Source of the DNA: Desulfobacteraceae bacterium
Lineage (GTDB): Bacteria; Desulfobacterota; Desulfobacteria; Desulfobacterales; Desulfosalsimonadaceae
Direction of reading: 5' to 3'
NCBI GenBank assembly: GCA_003551985.1
Contig: PUOB01000423.1
Location: 1 to 9,551 of the forward strand
Length of the DNA: 9,551 bases
Every line of letters begins with the position of its first letter. The first letter of the stretch is position 1. The position numbers were made by a program, and so were the translations under genes. The notes beneath the pieces are model-generated. The model saw nothing but the letters and a program-made list of their open reading frames with translations. It searched no databases and had not been told where the DNA came from. Shown piece by piece: positions 7,387-9,551 of this stretch.

Positions 7387-7423
7387 GTTTTCCGGGGCCT
7401 CAGCGCCCCGGCCTCATTGAAGA
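7387..7423 (+). CRISPR. Single CRISPR-repeat-like unit (R1) with a strong GC hairpin
   Basis: The unit opens with GTTTT, contains a 7-bp perfect hairpin (CCGGGGC 7392-7398 with GCCCCGG 7405-7411, loop of 6) and ends CCTCATTGAAG. GTTT start, central palindrome and ATTGAA(A/G) end are the usual build of a type I repeat of about 36-37 nt. No second copy was found in the window, so this is an array collapsed to one repeat, or a look-alike. The hairpin is not followed by a T-run, which argues against a terminator. Confidence 0.5.
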
Positions 7424-7475
7424 ACGGTGAGTTGACGAGTTACGTGGGGGACTGGACCCGTATGACACGTGAAAG

Positions 7476-7512
7476 GTTTTGTCGTCTCCCACGCGGGTGC
7501 GAGGATTGAAAT
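7476..7512 (+). CRISPR. Second, divergent CRISPR-repeat-like unit (R2)
   Basis: The last 32 bases begin GTCGTCTCCC and end GCGAGGATTGAAAT, close in layout and length to type I repeats ending in GGATTGAAAC. A GTTTT at 7476-7480 precedes them, giving 37 nt, the same as R1. ATTGAA falls at the same offset in both units, but the palindromic centres differ and R2's stem is imperfect. The 52-bp interval between R1 and R2 is long for a spacer. R2 may be a degenerate terminal repeat or the trace of a different array. Confidence 0.45.
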
Positions 7513-7583
7513 ATGACGGAAAAGACATTCTAATAAAATTTGCTTTACAAATCCAGATTTAATGAAATATATTAAAAGTAATA

Positions 7584-7597
7584 CAAAAATATTTTTG
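7584..7597. promoter_or_regulatory. 14-bp perfect palindrome upstream of the toxin-antitoxin operon
   Basis: CAAAAATATTTTTG is a perfect palindrome in a very AT-rich stretch, ending 31 bp before ATG 7629, with a TATATA (7605-7610) between. AbrB/MazE-fold antitoxins commonly repress their own operon by binding palindromes here, so this is a candidate operator. Confidence 0.4.
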
Positions 7598-7628
7598 ATT
7601 TAATTATATAAAAGTAAGGATCAAAAAA

Positions 7629-7886
7629 ATGTACGCCAAAGTGTCAAAAAAAGGGCAAATCACTATACCCAAAGCGATTCGGCAGGAGATGAAACTCGGG
7701 GAAGAAAGCGCTGTTTTATTCCTGGTTGAAAATGGCGAGGTAAAATTAAAAGCTGTGCCGGCAGGGACAGCTGAACATTTGGCGGGCAGCCTTAAAAAAT
7801 ACGCAAATAAGTATGTGCCGCTAAATGAAATAAGGGATAAAATTCAAAGGGATATCGGCAGGGAAATCGACGAAGACGAACACTGA
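7629..7886 (+). CDS. vapB: AbrB/MazE-fold antitoxin (VapB-like)
   Basis: This 85-residue protein opens with a SpoVT/AbrB swapped-hairpin DNA-binding domain: KVSKKGQITIPKAIRQEMKL (residues 4-23), then a strand ending in NGEVKLKAV. The charged C-terminal tail (residues 50-85) is the usual toxin-binding part. It should neutralise the PIN ribonuclease encoded 11 nt downstream and, with it, repress their promoter. AAGGA (7616-7620) supports ATG 7629, and the upstream region is very AT-rich with a palindrome. The pair sits directly behind the CRISPR remnant. Confidence 0.88.
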   Translation: MYAKVSKKGQITIPKAIRQEMKLGEESAVLFLVENGEVKLKAVPAGTAEHLAGSLKKYANKYVPLNEIRDKIQRDIGREIDEDEH

Positions 7887-7897
7887 AAAATGCTGCC

Positions 7898-8344
7898 ATG
7901 ACAAAAAAGTTGAATAAGGCACATTCCATGTCGAATGCGGATAGCGACAAAATCTATTTAATCGACACCAATGTCATTCTCAGGTTTTTGCTCAATGACC
8001 ATGACACCTACGGCCCCAAAGCAACCGCGTTCATGAAAGATGTTTCAGGCGGTTCTCTAAAAGCGGAAATAATGGAATGTGTCATGCTGGAATGTATTTA
8101 CGTCCTGGAAAAGTTTTATGAAATCCCTCGACAGGAAATCGCGGATCGATTGAGCCGGATATTGAACTTCCAGGGGATAATCAATTCAAACAAGGCGATC
8201 TTATTGAAGGCGTTGTTTCATTACCAGAAAATGACGGTCGATTTCGCAGACTGTCTGCTTGCGTCATATTCTGCGAAAGACAAAGTCGTTGTCTCTTTCG
8301 ACAAAGACTTCAAAAAGCTCAATGCGATCTGGATAAAAATATAG
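7898..8344 (+). CDS. vapC: PIN-domain ribonuclease toxin (VapC-like)
   Basis: The protein has the PIN-domain acidic residues for metal-dependent RNA cleavage: Asp23 (YLIDTNVILRFL), Glu65 (MLECIYVLEK), Asp115/Asp118 (VDFADCLLA) and Asp135/Asp137 (SFDKDFKKL), numbered from ATG 7898. It pairs with the antitoxin gene ending at 7886. The start is uncertain. ATG 7898 gives 148 residues but weak ribosome-site support. ATG 7928 has AAGG 8 nt upstream and gives 138 residues, closer to a normal PIN toxin start. A 35-bp stretch of the 3' end (8256-8290) recurs exactly at 1670-1704. Confidence 0.88.
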   Translation: MTKKLNKAHSMSNADSDKIYLIDTNVILRFLLNDHDTYGPKATAFMKDVSGGSLKAEIMECVMLECIYVLEKFYEIPRQEIADRLSRILNFQGIINSNKAILLKALFHYQKMTVDFADCLLASYSAKDKVVVSFDKDFKKLNAIWIKI

Positions 8345-8391
8345 CCGGTTCCGCCGCCTCCAGGAGCTTTTCCCACTGCTGCCAGTAGATG

Positions 8392-8592
8392 TCATTGCTT
8401 TCCATAGATTTTTTCCAGGTACAGCTCAAAATATCTTGGGAACCCGTAAACATTGGAATGGGGTATTGAATGAATAATGGCCACTCCCCATTGTCCGGGT
8501 TTAACCGGGATAGGATGCAGATTCGTTGATGGCTCTCCGGGACAGGAGCGGCCGCAGAGAAACGCCTCCTGGCGCTTTTTGTTGATTATCAT
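8392..8592 (-). CDS. Hypothetical ORF of 66 residues, probably a relic
   Basis: ATG 8592 opens a 66-codon minus-strand frame in the otherwise empty 8345-8649 interval. The sequence around HPIPVKPGQWGVAII and HSNVYGFPRYFELYLEKIYG looks protein-like, but I recognise no family. It stops just where another minus-strand frame begins with ATG 8405-8403; that frame runs 28 codons (DIYWQQWEKLLEAA) into the vapC 3' end. The two could be one gene split by a frameshift. No ribosome site precedes 8592. A small decayed gene or a chance frame are both possible. Confidence 0.25.
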   Translation of the reverse strand: MIINKKRQEAFLCGRSCPGEPSTNLHPIPVKPGQWGVAIIHSIPHSNVYGFPRYFELYLEKIYGKQ

Positions 8593-8608
8593 GTGCTTAC
8601 AAACAAGA

Positions 8609-8633
8609 AAGGCGGCCTTTTCGGGGCCGCCTT
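8609..8633 (-). terminator. Rho-independent terminator of tRNA-Phe
   Basis: AAGGCGGCC (8609-8617) pairs with GGCCGCCTT (8625-8633) around a 7-base loop. Read on the minus strand, the stem is followed by TTTCTTGTTTG, a U-rich tail. It lies 16 bp past the CCA end of the tRNA gene. Confidence 0.75.
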
Positions 8634-8649
8634 AACTTATTGATTTTAC

Positions 8650-8725
8650 TGGTGCCGAGGGACGGAATTGAACCGCCGACACGGTGATTTTCAGTCACCT
8701 GCTCTACCGACTGAGCTACCTCGGC
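8650..8725 (-). tRNA. tRNA-Phe (GAA anticodon), CCA encoded
   Basis: The 76-nt minus-strand gene folds as a standard cloverleaf. The acceptor stem GCCGAGG pairs with CCTCGGC, the D-arm is GCTCAGTCGGTAGAGC, and the anticodon stem GGTGA/TCACC encloses loop CTGAAAA with anticodon GAA. The T-arm loop is TTCAATT, and the end is ACCA. All stems pair apart from one G-U in the T stem. It has its own promoter and terminator and lies just downstream of rsmE. Confidence 0.97.
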
Positions 8726-8738
8726 ATCGATTGACAAG

Positions 8739-8768
8739 TGTATAAAGAAAAGAGCATCGGCCTGTCAA
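8739..8768 (-). promoter_or_regulatory. Sigma-70 promoter of tRNA-Phe
   Basis: On the minus strand, a perfect TTGACA -35 box (8768-8763) is followed after 18 bp by TATACA (8744-8739), or after 17 bp by TTATAC. Transcription would start near 8732, a few bases before the mature tRNA 5' end at 8725. It lies right after the rsmE stop. Confidence 0.75.
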
Positions 8769-8776
8769 GGACTTTT

Positions 8777-9505
8777 TTACATATCGCCATACAAGTGCTG
8801 AATCAGGGTGCCTGCGGCGATCGCGGCGGTATCGGCCCTGAGAATGCGCGGTCCCAGAGATACGATGTCAAACCCTGCAGCTTCGGCATACTTAATTTCA
8901 TCCGCGGAAAATCCCCCTTCAGGGCCGATGAGGACCAGAATTTTTTTGGGATTTTGATGGATAAAACCGGCAATGGGCCTCTTTTCCTCCTCCCAGAATA
9001 CGATTTTCGCGTCATAGGTTTCGGGGTTGTTCACCAGTTCTTCAAAAGTCATGACAGGAGAAAATTCGGGCCGTTTTGAAAGGCCGCATTGTTTCAGGGA
9101 TTCAATGGCGATGGCGTCCCACCGCCGCATTCTTTCCTTCATGCGGCGATTTCCCGGGCGGGCGACCGAGCGTTCCGAAATGACGGGGATCCACCGGGAC
9201 AGTCCCAATTCGGTGAGATGACGCACGATGGCATCCATTTTTTTGTCCTTCAAAAAGCCCTGGGCCACGACCAGTTCCAGGGGAGGCGCTGTATCGGACC
9301 AGTTTTTACCGGTAATGGAGAACCACGCCGCATCGCTGGACATCCCTTCGATGCTGGCGGTGTACTCGAAACCGGAACCGTCAATGAGTACGACATTGTC
9401 CCCGGGCTTGTGGCGAAGCACTTTCTGCATGTGGCGGACATCCGGCCCCGTGATCCGGGGAGACGATTGGTCAATTTCGGATGAATCGATGAAAAACCGG
9501 CGCAT
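8777..9505 (-). CDS. rsmE: 16S rRNA (uracil1498-N3)-methyltransferase RsmE
   Basis: This 242-residue protein methylates N3 of U1498 in 16S rRNA using S-adenosylmethionine. Residues 1-70 form the PUA-like RNA-binding part (MRRFFID, ITGPDVRHMQKVLR). The rest is a SPOUT knot domain with the SAM-binding signatures GPEGGFS (194-200) and LGPRILRADTA (218-228); the family usually has Glu where this protein has Asp226, a mild change. QGFLKDKKMDAIVRHLTELG is also typical. Length is normal. ATG 9505 is supported by GAGGA five nt upstream on the minus strand. It appears to follow another gene closely and precedes tRNA-Phe; it has no link to the CRISPR genes. Confidence 0.95.
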   Translation of the reverse strand: MRRFFIDSSEIDQSSPRITGPDVRHMQKVLRHKPGDNVVLIDGSGFEYTASIEGMSSDAAWFSITGKNWSDTAPPLELVVAQGFLKDKKMDAIVRHLTELGLSRWIPVISERSVARPGNRRMKERMRRWDAIAIESLKQCGLSKRPEFSPVMTFEELVNNPETYDAKIVFWEEEKRPIAGFIHQNPKKILVLIGPEGGFSADEIKYAEAAGFDIVSLGPRILRADTAAIAAGTLIQHLYGDM

Positions 9506-9506
9506 A

Positions 9507-9551
9507 CTATTCCTCGAAGGCCGCTCTTGCAGGCCGCTTGGTTGATGAAAG
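9507..9551 (-). CDS. Possible C-terminal end of an upstream gene (partial, 5' end beyond window)
   Basis: On the minus strand, an open frame of 14 codons (ending RAAFEE) enters from the right edge and stops at TAG 9509-9507, one base before the rsmE start. The rsmE ribosome site lies inside it, as in a tight operon. In many bacteria prmA precedes rsmE, but 14 residues cannot identify the gene. Confidence 0.3.
   Translation of the reverse strand, partial: LSSTKRPARAAFEE

Larger units (their letters stand above)
1670..8290 (+). repeat. Long-range 35-bp direct repeat pair flanking the cas-vapBC region (copies 1670-1704 and 8256-8290)
   Basis: The two copies are identical over 35 bp, in the same orientation, 6,586 bp apart. 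Similarity of lower quality extends 18 bp upstream of each. The right copy is coding (vapC codons near its 3' end); the left copy is relic sequence after the 1096 gene. Recombination between them would remove the WYL relic, all cas genes, fic and vapB. Confidence 0.8.

Noticed and set aside
8653..8680. GGAATTGAAC near 8665 as a CRISPR repeat end
   Set aside because: It is the T-arm of tRNA-Phe read on the opposite strand.
8650..8725. tRNA-Phe as the integration site of the accessory region
   Set aside because: No duplicated tRNA 3' end and no integrase gene were seen in the window. The only flanking duplication found is the vapC-derived repeat.

Overview
The window looks like a bacterial chromosome segment of moderate GC content, most plausibly from a Desulfobacterota (deltaproteobacterial) lineage. 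That placement is an inference from the style of the protein families (histone-deacetylase-like protein, WYL regulator next to cas genes, GSU0054-type Csb2, Cas4-Cas1 fusion). No marker gene here fixes the taxon.

Layout. The left flank holds a histone deacetylase/acetoin-utilization family gene on the minus strand, cut by the window edge, and a divergent small zinc-ribbon membrane protein gene (1096-1647). The right flank holds the 16S rRNA methyltransferase gene rsmE and tRNA-Phe(GAA), both on the minus strand, with a clear tRNA promoter and a hairpin terminator. Between them, all on the plus strand, lies an accessory region. It contains a WYL-type regulator broken by an internal deletion (1771-2524), a small unrecognised ORF, a 413-residue ORF (2788-4029), a Fic-domain gene, a Cas4-Cas1 fusion gene, cas2, an apparent leader with two lone CRISPR-repeat-like units, and a VapBC-type toxin-antitoxin pair.

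The main point is the state of the CRISPR locus. The 413-residue ORF begins as the N-terminus of a Cas3 helicase (Walker A present) and switches in frame near base 3165 to the C-terminal two thirds of Csb2 (GSU0054 family, the Cas5/Cas6-like subunit of type I-G, formerly I-U). The rest of cas3, the cas8-like csx17, the cas7-like csb1 and the start of csb2 are not in the window. Adaptation genes cas4-cas1 and cas2 keep their key residues, so this is a type I-G locus reduced to an adaptation module plus a chimeric remnant. The array is also reduced to one or two dissimilar repeat-like units.

Genome decay shows elsewhere too. The WYL gene has lost most of its middle and changes frame. A 35-bp exact copy of the vapC 3' end lies in direct orientation at 1670-1704, 6,586 bp from its match at 8256-8290, so the cas-vapBC region is bracketed by directly repeated vapC sequence. 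Either the region was mobilised or rearranged through these repeats, or a second vapC decayed in place.

Transcription units inferred from spacing and signals: cas3::csb2, probably ended by a hairpin terminator overlapping its stop codon; fic, cas4-cas1 and cas2 as a tightly packed unit (7-nt gap, then a 1-nt TGATG overlap); vapB-vapC (11-nt gap); and rsmE and tRNA-Phe on the opposite strand.
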